This document shows, piece after piece, positions 8,393 to 17,506 of a stretch of DNA of 64,000 nt. The translations under genes and the position numbers were made by a program. Position 1 is the first letter of the stretch; each line of letters opens with the position of its first letter. Location of the stretch: contig CAVYXZ010000015.1 of assembly GCA_963772595.1 (NCBI GenBank), positions 62,001 through 126,000 on the forward strand, written 5' to 3'. Origin of the DNA: CAVYXZ01 sp963772595 (lineage in GTDB: Bacteria > Chloroflexota > Anaerolineae > Aggregatilineales > Phototrophicaceae). The notes beneath the pieces were generated by a model that was not told where the DNA came from, did no database searches, and worked only from the letters and a program-made list of their open reading frames with translations.

Positions 8393-9769
8393 TTAGCGCT
8401 CAAACATGATCAGGGGGTCTACCAGGCCCTCGCTGATGGCCGCCCAACCGGGAAAGCTGGGGTTGGTCGAGGCGCGCAGTTCCAGGTGGACGTGCGAGCC
8501 GGACGAGTTGCCGGTAGTGCCGCAGGCAGCGAAAGCCTGCCCCGGCTCCAGCGCCGCCCCTTCTTCCACATCCCGGCGGCTGAGATGCGCATACATCGCG
8601 TAGATATGCGCGCCGGGCATCCCCCGGCTGGCGAGCGCCTGCCGCGTGGCTGGCGGAAGCTGCTTGTTCAGATAGCGCACGATAATGTAATGGCCGAAAC
8701 CGAAGTTCCAGCCCTGGTCCATGAAGATGCTGGGATCGCCCAAAGCCAGACCCTGTGAGACGGTGCTTGGTTTGCCCGGTACGTTGCACTTAACGCACTC
8801 TTCCGAGGCCACCACCAGCCCGCCGACCGGCCCGGCCAGCATGGGTTCGCCGACTTCGGCCCCGTAATCGACGCCGGGATGATTGGGCTGCGGCCCGGTG
8901 AAGCCGCGCACAAAATGGTAGCGCTGCATCGGCACCGGATAGAGCGCGCTGCCGGTGTACTCGGTGTATTCCACAGCTTGTGCCGCCGTCGTCGAGGTCA
9001 CCGGCAGGTTGAAGCGGTCACAGTCGCCGCTGTAGCTCAACAGATCCTCGCGGGTCCAGCCTTCCGCATCCTCGTAGGACAGCCGCAGCCAGCGCAGGGT
9101 CTCGCCTGCCGGTCGCTGAGCTTCGAGGATTGTCACCACCGCGTCAAAGGGAATAATCGTGATCATCTCGCCGCTGACCGGGGCCTGACGCAGTCGCGCA
9201 CCACGTGGCGAGGTGACCGTCCCGGCGCAAAGCCCTTCGCCGCTTTCGACTGGTGCGGCAGGTGCCGGTGTGGGGCACAGGTGTCGGTGGCTGACGCTGA
9301 CGTTCACCTCGACGTCTGGGGCAGGTGATTCCCCGGCAGAGGTCACAGTGACATCGACCTCGACGCTCGGTGTGCTGGTCACTTCGCTCTCGACTGTCGG
9401 CGCGGCGGGCGCAGGAGCCGCTGGGGTCGGGCTGGCCGTCGGGATGACGCGAGTTAATTTGTAGGCATAAGTGGGGGTATCGAGCGTCCCGTAGCCGAGG
9501 GCGGTGAGATCGCCCGCAATCGTCAGGACGTGTGAGCGCAGCCAGCCCACCTGACCATCCGGGAAGCGCAGTTGAAACCACTGGTAAATCTGGCCGTTGT
9601 CCTGCTTCGTCGCCTGGTTATCTGGCTGGACATCCAGAATCTCGCAGTTGGCCGTGCCTTTTTGGGCCTTGAATAAGACTTCGTTGGGGACGGTGCCCGG
9701 CTGGGGGCGCACGTTAAATTCGACTATCGGCGAGTCGTAATCCAGCCCGGCGACTGTTGCTTGTGCCAT
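8393..9769 (-). CDS. M23 family metallopeptidase with SH3-like domains
   Basis: A 458-residue protein with two SH3-like segments (about 15-85 and 180-248), a Thr/Pro/Val-rich linker (110-170) and a C-terminal LytM/M23 domain. The zinc site is seen as HPGVDYG (His297, Asp301) and HVHLEL (His426, His428). M23 enzymes cut peptidoglycan cross-bridges, and SH3 parts usually bind the wall. No signal peptide is visible at the chosen ATG, which is odd for a wall enzyme. A second M23/SH3 protein lies at 22030-23485. Confidence 0.82.
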   Translation of the reverse strand: MAQATVAGLDYDSPIVEFNVRPQPGTVPNEVLFKAQKGTANCEILDVQPDNQATKQDNGQIYQWFQLRFPDGQVGWLRSHVLTIAGDLTALGYGTLDTPTYAYKLTRVIPTASPTPAAPAPAAPTVESEVTSTPSVEVDVTVTSAGESPAPDVEVNVSVSHRHLCPTPAPAAPVESGEGLCAGTVTSPRGARLRQAPVSGEMITIIPFDAVVTILEAQRPAGETLRWLRLSYEDAEGWTREDLLSYSGDCDRFNLPVTSTTAAQAVEYTEYTGSALYPVPMQRYHFVRGFTGPQPNHPGVDYGAEVGEPMLAGPVGGLVVASEECVKCNVPGKPSTVSQGLALGDPSIFMDQGWNFGFGHYIIVRYLNKQLPPATRQALASRGMPGAHIYAMYAHLSRRDVEEGAALEPGQAFAACGTTGNSSGSHVHLELRASTNPSFPGWAAISEGLVDPLIMFER

Positions 9770-9845
9770 TATCTATATCCTCATCTTGTGCGGGCCTATT
9801 GTAACGCGGAAGCGGCCCGCGACAATGCGAGGCGTTAAATTAATA

Positions 9846-10163
9846 TCAGTGCGGCGCGGCGACGTTCCCAAACATATTGCGCAGCCAGTTTATCAGTGGT
9901 GAAGGGCTGGGCGGCAGCGGCTTTTTGGGGAGCTGCTGGTAGGTCTGGTCCAGCATCATGCGCGCGCGCATATGATCGGGGTCCAGCAGCAGTGCCTTTT
10001 CCAGGCAGACGATGCGCTGCTCTGATGTGCGGGCCACCTGGGCAGCCAGGTACCAGGCTTCTGCGCTGGGGTCAATCTGAAGAATGTCGCGCAGACATTC
10101 GCGCGCATAAGCGAATTCTCCGACCTTGATTGCAGCTTCAACATGGTAGAATTCGTCGTTCAT
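9846..10163 (-). CDS. Small TPR-like protein
   Basis: A 105-residue protein with two tetratricopeptide-like helical repeats (EFAYARECLRDILQIDP and QRIVCLEKALLLDPDH), then a Pro-rich stretch and a short basic tail. TPR repeats mediate protein-protein contacts; no partner can be named. The start at 10163 is taken because the preceding 37 codons show no family-like sequence. It is transcribed away from the sulfatase-like gene at 10373, with a shared 209-base regulatory region between them. Confidence 0.65.
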   Translation of the reverse strand: MNDEFYHVEAAIKVGEFAYARECLRDILQIDPSAEAWYLAAQVARTSEQRIVCLEKALLLDPDHMRARMMLDQTYQQLPKKPLPPSPSPLINWLRNMFGNVAAPH

Positions 10164-10313
10164 GAAAAGTCTCGTGTTGTTTATTGAAGAATATAAACTC
10201 AGTATAAGATGAAAGCGCTGACAAGTATCTGACAAAGGATAAACATATAGTTTTAGAAAGGTTTGTAGAAACAAACTATTTTGTTACAATGATGGTTTCA
10301 GGAGAAAATCCGG

Positions 10314-10338
10314 ACACCATGGTGTAAGCTGGTATAAT
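10314..10338 (+). promoter_or_regulatory. Candidate promoter with palindromic operator
   Basis: A perfect 12-base palindrome ACACCATGGTGT (10314-10325) sits where the -35 box would be for a consensus TATAAT at 10333-10338, 35 bases before the ATG of the sulfatase-like gene. The -35 sequence is weak, which would fit an activated or repressed promoter. The regulator is unknown. Confidence 0.4.
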
Positions 10339-10372
10339 GCGGCTTAATTTCCCAGCATGAAGAGTGCAGTAC

Positions 10373-11923
10373 ATGAGCAAGCAGTCGCCAAACATCCTCT
10401 TTATCGTCCTCGACACGCAGCGGCGGGACCGTCTTTCGCTGTATGGCTGCCCGCGCGAAACCTCGCCGTACCTGGATCGCTTCGCTCGTGATGCGACCGT
10501 CTTCGATCACGGCATCGCCCCAGCGCAGTGGACTATTCCCTCGCATGTGTCGATGTTCACCGGCCTGTATCCCAGCGTTCACGGCGTCACCCAGGGCTAC
10601 GGCCAGATTTCCGGGATGCACCCGACTCTGCCGGAGATTTTGCAGGCGGCAGGCTATCACAGCGTCGGCTTCTGCAACAATCCGCTGGTCGGCGTGCTGG
10701 ATCACGGCCTGCTGCGCGGCTTCAACTCTTTCTACAATTATGCTGGGGCGGCAGTCCAGCGGCCCAGTGCCCGCCCGCCGCATCCGATTCGCCGCCGTCT
10801 GACACAGCGCTGGCGGCGTTTTGCCCGGCCTGTAGAGAACCGCTTTGCGCAATCGGACCTGCTCTTTCGCATCTCTTTGAACCCGCTGCTGGTCCCGCTG
10901 TGGACCCAGTTCATCAATTACAAAGGCCACACGCCGCATTCGATTGACGACCTGATCGCCTACATGCGCCAGCATCGCGCCGGGGGCCAGCCGCAGCCGC
11001 TGTTCGCTTTCCTCAACCTGATGGGCACGCATCTGCCTTATCGCCCGCCGCAGGATTACCTGGACCGCATCGCGCCCGGTACGGAAAAAAGCGCCTACCG
11101 CTTTATGCGCCGCTTCAACAGCGAGGCCAGCCGCTGGGCCAGCCCGACTGATCCGCCGCTGGCGGACTGGGAACGGCAGACGCTCCAGGATTTCTATGAT
11201 GCCGAAACGCTTTACCAGGACGACCAACTCAAGCGCCTGTTTGACGCGCTGCAATCCGACCACATGCTGGACGACACTATCGTCATCATCACGGCGGATC
11301 ATGGCGAGGCCCATGGTGACCACAACTTCGTCGGCCACAGCTTCGTGGTCTACCAGGAACTGGTCCACGTGCCGCTGATTGTCCACGATCCTGAAGGCCG
11401 TTTCCCGCGCGCGACCCGCATCCCGACCAACGTCTCGACGCGGCGCATCTTCCACACCCTGCTGGATCTGTTGGACCTCAAGCCGCCAATTGACGAAAGC
11501 GACCCGAACGCCGATGTCAGCCGCCTGTCGCTGCTGCGTGCCACCAATGGACGCCCCGACAGCGAAGCCGGGATCGCCTTTGCCGAAGCCTATCCGCCCT
11601 CGACCTTTGTCAACGTGCTGGAGCATCGCAACCCGGCGGCGCTGGAAAAACTACGGCTGCGGCAGGTGCGGCGCGGCGTCTACGATGGGGTCCATAAGCT
11701 GGCGGTCGTCCAGGAGCAGGTTGAGGGTCTCTATGACACCCAGGCCGATCCCTCCGAACTGCACGACATCGCCGCACAGAATCCCGACCTGACGCGCCGT
11801 CTTCAGGACCGCATCGCCACCTTCGTCAAGACCAGCGAGACCTATCGCCTGGGCAGCGATGGCTACGGCACGGTAGATGAATCTGTGCTGGACAGTCTGC
11901 GCGCCCTGGGCTATATCGAGTAG
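10373..11923 (+). CDS. Sulfatase-fold hydrolase with Thr at the usual formylglycine position
   Basis: A 516-residue member of the sulfatase/alkaline phosphatase superfamily (PNILFIVLDTQR start; DTIVIITADHGEAHGDH metal site). Where sulfatases have Cys or Ser this protein has QWTIPSHVSMFTG, with Thr54 at the nucleophile position. A Thr nucleophile is known from phosphotransferases of this fold, so it may be a phosphodiesterase or phosphoglycerol/phosphoethanolamine-type enzyme and not a sulfatase. No membrane segments are visible. ATG at 10373 is preferred to GTG at 10364 because of spacing to GAAGAG. A HIT protein follows after 1 base. Confidence 0.75.
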   Translation: MSKQSPNILFIVLDTQRRDRLSLYGCPRETSPYLDRFARDATVFDHGIAPAQWTIPSHVSMFTGLYPSVHGVTQGYGQISGMHPTLPEILQAAGYHSVGFCNNPLVGVLDHGLLRGFNSFYNYAGAAVQRPSARPPHPIRRRLTQRWRRFARPVENRFAQSDLLFRISLNPLLVPLWTQFINYKGHTPHSIDDLIAYMRQHRAGGQPQPLFAFLNLMGTHLPYRPPQDYLDRIAPGTEKSAYRFMRRFNSEASRWASPTDPPLADWERQTLQDFYDAETLYQDDQLKRLFDALQSDHMLDDTIVIITADHGEAHGDHNFVGHSFVVYQELVHVPLIVHDPEGRFPRATRIPTNVSTRRIFHTLLDLLDLKPPIDESDPNADVSRLSLLRATNGRPDSEAGIAFAEAYPPSTFVNVLEHRNPAALEKLRLRQVRRGVYDGVHKLAVVQEQVEGLYDTQADPSELHDIAAQNPDLTRRLQDRIATFVKTSETYRLGSDGYGTVDESVLDSLRALGYIE

Positions 11924-11924
11924 C

Positions 11925-12377
11925 ATGGCGGACTGCACCACCTGCGAACTCACGCGCCGTCGTGATAGGGGCGATGCGCCGCTGTGGGACAGCATGTATC
12001 GCACGACCTATTGGGACGTGGCCCATGCCTACAATAGCTCACTGCCCGGCTGGCTGGTGCTGATCGTCCGGCGGCATATCGAAGCGGTCGATGAACTGAG
12101 CGAAGCCGAAGCGGTCGAGTTAGGCCGCCTGATCCGCGCGGTTTCGCTGGCGTTGAAGCAGATCACCGGCTGCGCCAAGACCTATGTCGTCCAATTTGCC
12201 GAGGCGGCGGGTCATCCGCACGTGCATGTGCATATCATCCCGCGTATGGCCGACCTGCCGGAAGATCATCGCGGCCCCAACGTGTTCAAGTATCTCGGCG
12301 TGCCGGAAGCCGAATGGGTCAGCGAAGCTGAGATGAACCGGATCGGCATGGCAGTGCGGCAGTATCTTGAAGGATGA
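11925..12377 (+). CDS. HIT family protein
   Basis: A 150-residue histidine-triad protein with the active site GHPHVHVHIIPR. HIT enzymes hydrolyse or transfer nucleotides, for example AMP from dinucleoside polyphosphates or from AMP-lysine. The N-terminal CTTCEL pair is a typical zinc-type feature of the family. The ATG lies 1 base after the stop of the sulfatase-fold gene, so the two are co-transcribed and may be co-translated. A link between the two activities is suggested by the arrangement but not shown. Confidence 0.88.
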   Translation: MADCTTCELTRRRDRGDAPLWDSMYRTTYWDVAHAYNSSLPGWLVLIVRRHIEAVDELSEAEAVELGRLIRAVSLALKQITGCAKTYVVQFAEAAGHPHVHVHIIPRMADLPEDHRGPNVFKYLGVPEAEWVSEAEMNRIGMAVRQYLEG

Positions 12378-12386
12378 GCGCGGCAG

Positions 12387-14012
12387 CTAGCGCTCTGTAT
12401 ATCGACCTCCCTGGATCACATCTGCCGGAAGGCGCGCGGCAAAGTCCTGTAGGTTAGTCAGGAGTTCTTGCTCTGCTGAGGGGTCAACAGCGAAGAAGGA
12501 GATGGTATTGCTGCCGACGACAACATTGTAGGAAATTGTCCATTCCCCCAGTTCAATCCAATCCGGTGGCAGGCCACCATAAGGGTCAAACGCCTGATGG
12601 TAGACGATGGCGATTGGCGTCCCGTATTCTGCCGTGATCTGATCAATGTGCGCGGTATCATAACGATGGGCCAATCTTAAATCGCCGACTTCCAATGTGC
12701 CCAATCCCCACAAATCGACGACGCAAATATCGCTGAGATAGTTAATTGCGCCAATGTCATTGGCCGCAACACACTGACCGTTGTAGTAGATTTCAGTAAA
12801 CAGACCCATCTGGTACTGTTGATCCCAGATGTTGTGTGTCGCTGGTATTGTGATGAGCAATGCCATAGCCCCCCTGAAGAGCAAAGGAGCGATCAATTCC
12901 AGCGTTAGCACTGTAAAGGCGAGATAGAGCGGCACCGTCCGTATCGTAAAATGCAGCCTGGCTGGACGATAATCTCTGAAAGCCAGGGCGAGAGCCACCA
13001 GGTCCAGGGCTACCAGATAGGCTTCGTAGCGAAAAAACCAGCCTACATTGGCGAACAAGATATGCAGGAGTGTGGACGCCAACGCTATAGCGATGATCAG
13101 CCAGGACTCACGCCAGAACGCTTTATGGCGCAGGTAAAGCACAATGCAGGCCGCCAGTAAGACCAGGATAAGGACGACGACATGCGGGGCCGCATAGAGT
13201 TTTTGAAGGCTGCCATCGACAAAAAACCTGATGAATTCGGTGATAGCGCCTGAGCGGGGACGATGGGCCTTAACGAGTACAGAATTGGGCAGAAAGTACC
13301 AGCCCTGGGCCGTTGATAGCAGTCCATACACGACCAGCGGCAGGCCACCTGCCAGACCAATCCCAAGCGCGACAAGCCATCTTTTCCGCAGGATAAATAA
13401 ACTGACGACAATACTCAGGATGAAGAGACTTTCGTAGCGCGCCATCGCTAACAGTAGGGCCAGGCCTGACAGTAGAAGGAGGTCTCCGGTTTTATTTTCC
13501 GCTCTGGATAAGCAGTTGGCAGCCAGATAAACGAAGATGAGCACCAGTAGAATCTGTAGTGCGTGCTCCATGCCGCTAAAGATGAGGGCGGGCAAGGGAG
13601 TCACAAAGACGACCAGCAGAAGCACAACAAGGTTGAGCCAGGCGGGAAGTCGAGCCTTTTTCATCAGCAGAAAGGCGACAGCGACGACCAGGCTGCTGAA
13701 AATTACGTTGAGCAGCAGCGGTGCCGTTTCACTGATGCCGAAGATAATATACGTACCGGAGAGCAAGACGGTCCATAGCAGCGACGACGATGACGATGAG
13801 AAACCATATTGTGTCACCCCCCAGACTTGATGTTGAGCGATATTTTTTGCCATTGCCATGTGTATGTACGCATCATCTAAGGCATACACAAGATGCCCCT
13901 GATTTTGCTGCATCGAGGCGCTGACCTGCACGGCGATTAATCCCCATAGCAGCAACCATGTGATGAACAGAGGCAGGTAAGCTTTAGTACGATCTGGTAT
14001 CTTTATAAGCAT
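12387..14012 (-). CDS. Polytopic GT-C-type glycosyltransferase-like membrane protein
   Basis: A 541-residue protein with about 12 membrane segments between residues 12 and 390 and a soluble C-terminal part. After the first segment comes LDDAYIHMAMAKNIA, the acidic loop expected of GT-C enzymes that use polyprenyl-phosphate sugars; a serine run (SSSSSS) follows at about 72. These enzymes add sugars to lipids or proteins at the outer face of the membrane. It is convergent with the HIT gene and stands alone. Donor and acceptor cannot be told from sequence. Confidence 0.7.
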   Translation of the reverse strand: MLIKIPDRTKAYLPLFITWLLLWGLIAVQVSASMQQNQGHLVYALDDAYIHMAMAKNIAQHQVWGVTQYGFSSSSSSLLWTVLLSGTYIIFGISETAPLLLNVIFSSLVVAVAFLLMKKARLPAWLNLVVLLLVVFVTPLPALIFSGMEHALQILLVLIFVYLAANCLSRAENKTGDLLLLSGLALLLAMARYESLFILSIVVSLFILRKRWLVALGIGLAGGLPLVVYGLLSTAQGWYFLPNSVLVKAHRPRSGAITEFIRFFVDGSLQKLYAAPHVVVLILVLLAACIVLYLRHKAFWRESWLIIAIALASTLLHILFANVGWFFRYEAYLVALDLVALALAFRDYRPARLHFTIRTVPLYLAFTVLTLELIAPLLFRGAMALLITIPATHNIWDQQYQMGLFTEIYYNGQCVAANDIGAINYLSDICVVDLWGLGTLEVGDLRLAHRYDTAHIDQITAEYGTPIAIVYHQAFDPYGGLPPDWIELGEWTISYNVVVGSNTISFFAVDPSAEQELLTNLQDFAARLPADVIQGGRYTER

Positions 14013-14116
14013 TCGTAATCTTTCGCATGTGGAACTAGCAGTATTCTACTTGACTTCAATTCTGTTCACGAGTTGAGCAGCCGACAGTGCCGCCCAGATG
14101 CGATATAGTAGTCTGT

Positions 14117-14806
14117 ATGCAGAAATCAGAGCAAATCGACGAAATCTACCGCCGTCTGGTGAAGGCCGCTGACGGCTGGCCGATTACCACGCTGGATCAC
14201 TACCAGAATCAGCCCTTCAAGGCGCTGATCGCCGGGATGCTCAGCGCGCAGACCCGCGAAGAACAGACACTTCAGGCGGCGGAGGCGCTGTTCGCCCTGG
14301 CTGATACGCCGGAGGCCATGCTTGAACTCAGCGACGCGCAGATTCTCGAAGCCGTGCGCCCGGTGACCTATTACCAGAACAAGGCGGGCTATGTCCGCGA
14401 GATCTGCCAGCGGCTGGTCGACGTTCACGGCGGTGAGATCCCGCAGGATCTGAAGTCGCTGATGGCCTTTCGCGGCGTGGGCTGGAAGGTGGCCGTGATG
14501 ACGCGCGCGGTCGCCTTTGGCATCTATGAGGACATCACCGTCGATGTTCACGTCAACCGCATCAGCAAGCGCCTGGGCCTGGTCGATCCCTCCGTCAAGC
14601 AGCCGGTCAAGATCAACGAGGCGCTCAAGGCCCTGCTGCCGCGCGATTACTGGCCGCGCTGGAACCCGCTGCTGGTCATCTTTGGCCGCGAGGTCTGCAA
14701 GCCGACCTATCCGGCCTGCGCCACCTGCTTCCTGAAGGACCTCTGCCCGCGCGTCGGCGTGATTGAGACTCGTCCCGGACGCTTCAAGAACGCGGACTAT
14801 GACTGA
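14117..14806 (+). CDS. nth: Endonuclease III-like DNA glycosylase
   Basis: A 229-residue base-excision repair enzyme. Visible are the helix-hairpin-helix GVGWKVAV with the catalytic Lys, the catalytic Asp in ITVDVHVNRIS, and a full [4Fe-4S] site CKPTYPACATCFLKDLC with C-x6-C-x2-C-x5-C spacing. It removes oxidised pyrimidines and nicks the abasic site. The hairpin reads GVGWK where the common form is GVGRK, and the protein may belong to a distinct subgroup of the family. ATG at 14117 is used in place of 14087 because conserved sequence begins there. Confidence 0.87.
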   Translation: MQKSEQIDEIYRRLVKAADGWPITTLDHYQNQPFKALIAGMLSAQTREEQTLQAAEALFALADTPEAMLELSDAQILEAVRPVTYYQNKAGYVREICQRLVDVHGGEIPQDLKSLMAFRGVGWKVAVMTRAVAFGIYEDITVDVHVNRISKRLGLVDPSVKQPVKINEALKALLPRDYWPRWNPLLVIFGREVCKPTYPACATCFLKDLCPRVGVIETRPGRFKNADYD

Positions 14807-14903
14807 GCGACATGCCGCGAATGAATGACGGCAAGCTCCCAAGTCCCGTTGGGAACTCGTGAAAGGGGATCCGCATGAGCAGAAAGCAAGCGCTTGTCCG
14901 CCC

Positions 14904-14927
14904 GTAGGGACACGGCACGCCGTGTCC
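14904..14927 (+). repeat. Dispersed palindromic repeat, family A
   Basis: GTAG leader, then 9-bp arms GGACACGGC / GCCGTGTCC around 2 bases. The same pattern, sometimes with a different but still self-complementary core, recurs between genes at 17543, 23511, 23584, 30733, 37178, 60942 and 61149. The remaining intergenic bases 14807-15034 show nothing else. Confidence 0.8.
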
Positions 14928-15034
14928 GTTGACCAGCACCTTGACTACCGGGGACGGTCACATGATACACTAGCCCTGTCGGGGGCATTCCCCGGCGGCG
15001 GAGACGAACGAAGGACTGACGACCCAAGACGGAC

Positions 15035-16225
15035 ATGGCACGATGGCAGCGCGTACTGGCGGAAATGGCAACGGATGTCGAGCGCCTTTTCGACGCGCTC
15101 TCGCGCCGCCTCTTCAATCGCCTGTACTGCGACCAGGACCTCATTATCGTGCCCTACATTGGCTACGGTTGGGGACGCCGCCTGAGCTTGAGCGGGCGCG
15201 TGCTGCGCGATAACGGCATCACCAGCGCCGAAGAAAGCGACAGCCTCTGGGATAACCTGCTCAACATGTACCGGCGCTTCAACAGCCATGAGGTCCCCGG
15301 CGCGACGCTCTGCGCTCGTTTCGCGGGTTGGGAAGCAGAGATCGTCACCGACGCGGAAGGCTATTTCAATGTCGAGATCGTCCTGCCACAGCCGCTGCCC
15401 GCCGGGCAGATCTGGCATGAGGTCGAGCTGGAACTGCTGGAATGCCCAGACGAGGTGCTGGTGCAGGACGTGCAGGCGACAGGCCGCGTGATGGTCCCGC
15501 CGCGCGAGGCGCAGTTCGGCGTCATCAGCGACATTGACGATACCGTCTTGCGCACCAATTCGCTCAATTATCTGAAGATGGCGCGCAATGTCTTCCTGCG
15601 CAATGCCCGTACACGTCTGCCCTTCGAAGGCGTCTCGGCTTTTTATCAGGCGCTGCAAGAGGGGAGCGCTTCGAGCTACAACCCGATCTTCTACCTCTCC
15701 AAAAGCCCCTGGAACCTCTTCGACCTGTTGATCGACTTCTTCGAGGTGCGCGGCATTCCACTTGGTCCACTGCTGCTGGTGGATTTGGGCTTCTCGCCGG
15801 AGCAGTTATTCACACCGAACACCTTTCAGTATAAACTCAGCCATATCCGGCTGCTGCTGGATACCTATGCTGATCTGCCCTTCATTCTGATCGGCGACAG
15901 CGGCGAGAAGGACGCGGACATCTACGTCGAAGTGGCCGAGCAGCATCCGGGCCGTGTCCTGGCGATCTACATCCGCGATGTCACCGGCCCCCGGCGCGAT
16001 GCTGCCCTGGAGACGCTGCGCCAGCGGGCCGAATTTGCCGGAACCGAGATGCTCCTGGTGGCGGATACCGGCGCGGCTGCCGCTCATGCGCTGGCGAAAG
16101 GCTATATCCGGCCTGATGCCTACCCGCAGGTGATGGAAGCACGCGCCGCAGATCATAAAGATGCGTTACCATTGGAGAAACTGCTTGATCCAGAGGCTGA
16201 GACCTCGGAGGAGGGCGAATCATGA
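15035..16225 (+). CDS. App1 family (DUF2183) phosphatase
   Basis: A 396-residue protein. The C-terminal half is the App1/DUF2183 catalytic domain with the HAD-like motif GVISDIDDTVL, then FYLSKSPWNLFDLL and FILIGDSGEKDADIY. In yeast App1 this domain is a Mg-dependent phosphatidate phosphatase. The N-terminal 150 residues form a beta-rich domain usual in bacterial members. The stop overlaps the start of the next gene by four bases, and a tyrosine phosphatase follows, so three genes form one operon. Lipid substrate is known for the eukaryotic relative and only inferred here. A start at 15065 is possible. Confidence 0.85.
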   Translation: MARWQRVLAEMATDVERLFDALSRRLFNRLYCDQDLIIVPYIGYGWGRRLSLSGRVLRDNGITSAEESDSLWDNLLNMYRRFNSHEVPGATLCARFAGWEAEIVTDAEGYFNVEIVLPQPLPAGQIWHEVELELLECPDEVLVQDVQATGRVMVPPREAQFGVISDIDDTVLRTNSLNYLKMARNVFLRNARTRLPFEGVSAFYQALQEGSASSYNPIFYLSKSPWNLFDLLIDFFEVRGIPLGPLLLVDLGFSPEQLFTPNTFQYKLSHIRLLLDTYADLPFILIGDSGEKDADIYVEVAEQHPGRVLAIYIRDVTGPRRDAALETLRQRAEFAGTEMLLVADTGAAAAHALAKGYIRPDAYPQVMEARAADHKDALPLEKLLDPEAETSEEGES

Positions 16226-16701
16226 CACTACGTAACAGTTTGACCATTCTGGGCGGCGTGATCGTCGTCCTGCTGGTGCTGGGACTCATCAGCACCTTTG
16301 TGAGCAGTCTGCTGCCGGTCAGCATTGCGCTGGTGGCCGGCTTCGTGCTGGGCCGGGCCTCGGTGCATGTGGCCTTCGGTGCGCTGCTGATGAACCTCAT
16401 CCGGCGGCGCGGTCAGACGCAAGCGGCCCCGGCACAGACCCAGGCGGCCCCTGCTGCCGACAACGCCGCGGATCCGGTGCAAGCCGAAGCGGAGGCGATC
16501 AAAGCCCGGCTGGCGGACGCAGAGTCGGAGGCTCCGGCTCAGCCGATCAGTGATTTCGAGATCAAGACGGAAGACGAGGTGCTGGCCGAAGCCCGCCGCC
16601 GCGAAGCCGAACTCAGCCAGAAGGCCAACGCCTACGACCCGTCCGCCGCACTGGAAGAACGCCGCCGCCGTCTGTTGGGCGATCAGGCGGATGAGTTGTA
16701 A
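16222..16701 (+). CDS. Small membrane protein with charged coiled tail
   Basis: A 159-residue protein of unknown function. Two hydrophobic segments (about 7-27 and 30-57) form an N-terminal hairpin; then come an Ala/Gln-rich linker (64-90) and a charged, probably helical tail rich in Glu and Arg. No family is recognised. It overlaps the App1 gene upstream (ATGA) and the phosphatase downstream, so it probably anchors or helps one of these enzymes at the membrane. That role is inference from position. Confidence 0.65.
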   Translation: MTLRNSLTILGGVIVVLLVLGLISTFVSSLLPVSIALVAGFVLGRASVHVAFGALLMNLIRRRGQTQAAPAQTQAAPAADNAADPVQAEAEAIKARLADAESEAPAQPISDFEIKTEDEVLAEARRREAELSQKANAYDPSAALEERRRRLLGDQADEL

Positions 16702-17458
16702 ACCGATGGGCGTGCCGCTGCGGGTTGAAGGTGTTCACAATATTCGTGACCTCGGTGGGTATCCCCTGGCTGAGGGCGGCGTCACCCGCGAACAGGTGCT
16801 GATTCGCGCCAGTGGTCTCGACCAGGTACCTGCAAGTGCGCAGCAGCAGCTTATCGACTATGGCGTCAAGACGGTCATTGATTTGCGCGATGAATGGGAG
16901 GTCGAGCACTATCCTAATGTTTTCGCCCGGTCTACCGCCGTCGAATACGTGAACCTGCCCATGATTGGCAGTAAGCTCTCTAATAGCGATGTCTGGAAGG
17001 CCGAACTTCAAAGCTGCCAACACTTACACGAGATGTACGCCAGATTTCTTGACCGCTGCCAGAAGCAAATCGGCGCGATTGTATCCGCCATTGCGGAAAG
17101 CCCGGCAGTGACGATCTTTCACTGTTACGCCGGCAAAGACCGAACCGGAATTATCACGGCGCTCGTGCTGGGGACGGTAGGCGTTTCCGAGCAGCTTATT
17201 GTCGAAGACTATGCGGCCAGCAGTGCGCAGCTCGCTGTCCTGAAAGCTATGTGGCGTGCCAATGCGCTTCAAGTGGGGTCTGACCTGGAGATTCTGGAGC
17301 GGGACATCGCTTCTGAGACAGGTACAATGGTGGAAACACTGGCGCATCTCCGGCAGCAGTATGGTGGGATCAGCGATTATCTGCGCCGCTGTGGGGTCAG
17401 TGATGACCATCTGGCTCAACTGCGGAACCGTCTGGTTCAGGTCGAGCCTCCGCATTGA
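16691..17458 (+). CDS. Tyrosine/serine protein phosphatase family protein
   Basis: A phosphatase of about 255 residues of the bacterial Y_phosphatase3 type. The family N-terminal motif NIRDLGGYPL and the active-site loop HCYAGKDRTG (Cys nucleophile, P-loop Arg) are intact. Members dephosphorylate phosphotyrosine, phosphoserine or phosphoinositides. It is the last gene of an operon with the App1 phosphatase and a membrane protein, so a phospholipid substrate should be considered. The ATG at 16691 overlaps the previous stop; a second ATG at 16706 is also possible. Confidence 0.88.
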   Translation: MSCKPMGVPLRVEGVHNIRDLGGYPLAEGGVTREQVLIRASGLDQVPASAQQQLIDYGVKTVIDLRDEWEVEHYPNVFARSTAVEYVNLPMIGSKLSNSDVWKAELQSCQHLHEMYARFLDRCQKQIGAIVSAIAESPAVTIFHCYAGKDRTGIITALVLGTVGVSEQLIVEDYAASSAQLAVLKAMWRANALQVGSDLEILERDIASETGTMVETLAHLRQQYGGISDYLRRCGVSDDHLAQLRNRLVQVEPPH

Positions 17459-17506
17459 TGCCCGATAGGCGTCCCGACGTTCAGTTGCCAGCTACGGCGT
17501 CTCGGT

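Noticed and set aside
10298..11626. Long open frame (442 codons) on the minus strand
   Set aside because: It is antisense to the sulfatase-fold gene, has no family motifs and reflects GC-rich codon use on the other strand.
13770..13800. Run of GAC/GAT triplets
   Set aside because: It is the serine run of the GT-C protein on the other strand, not a separate element.
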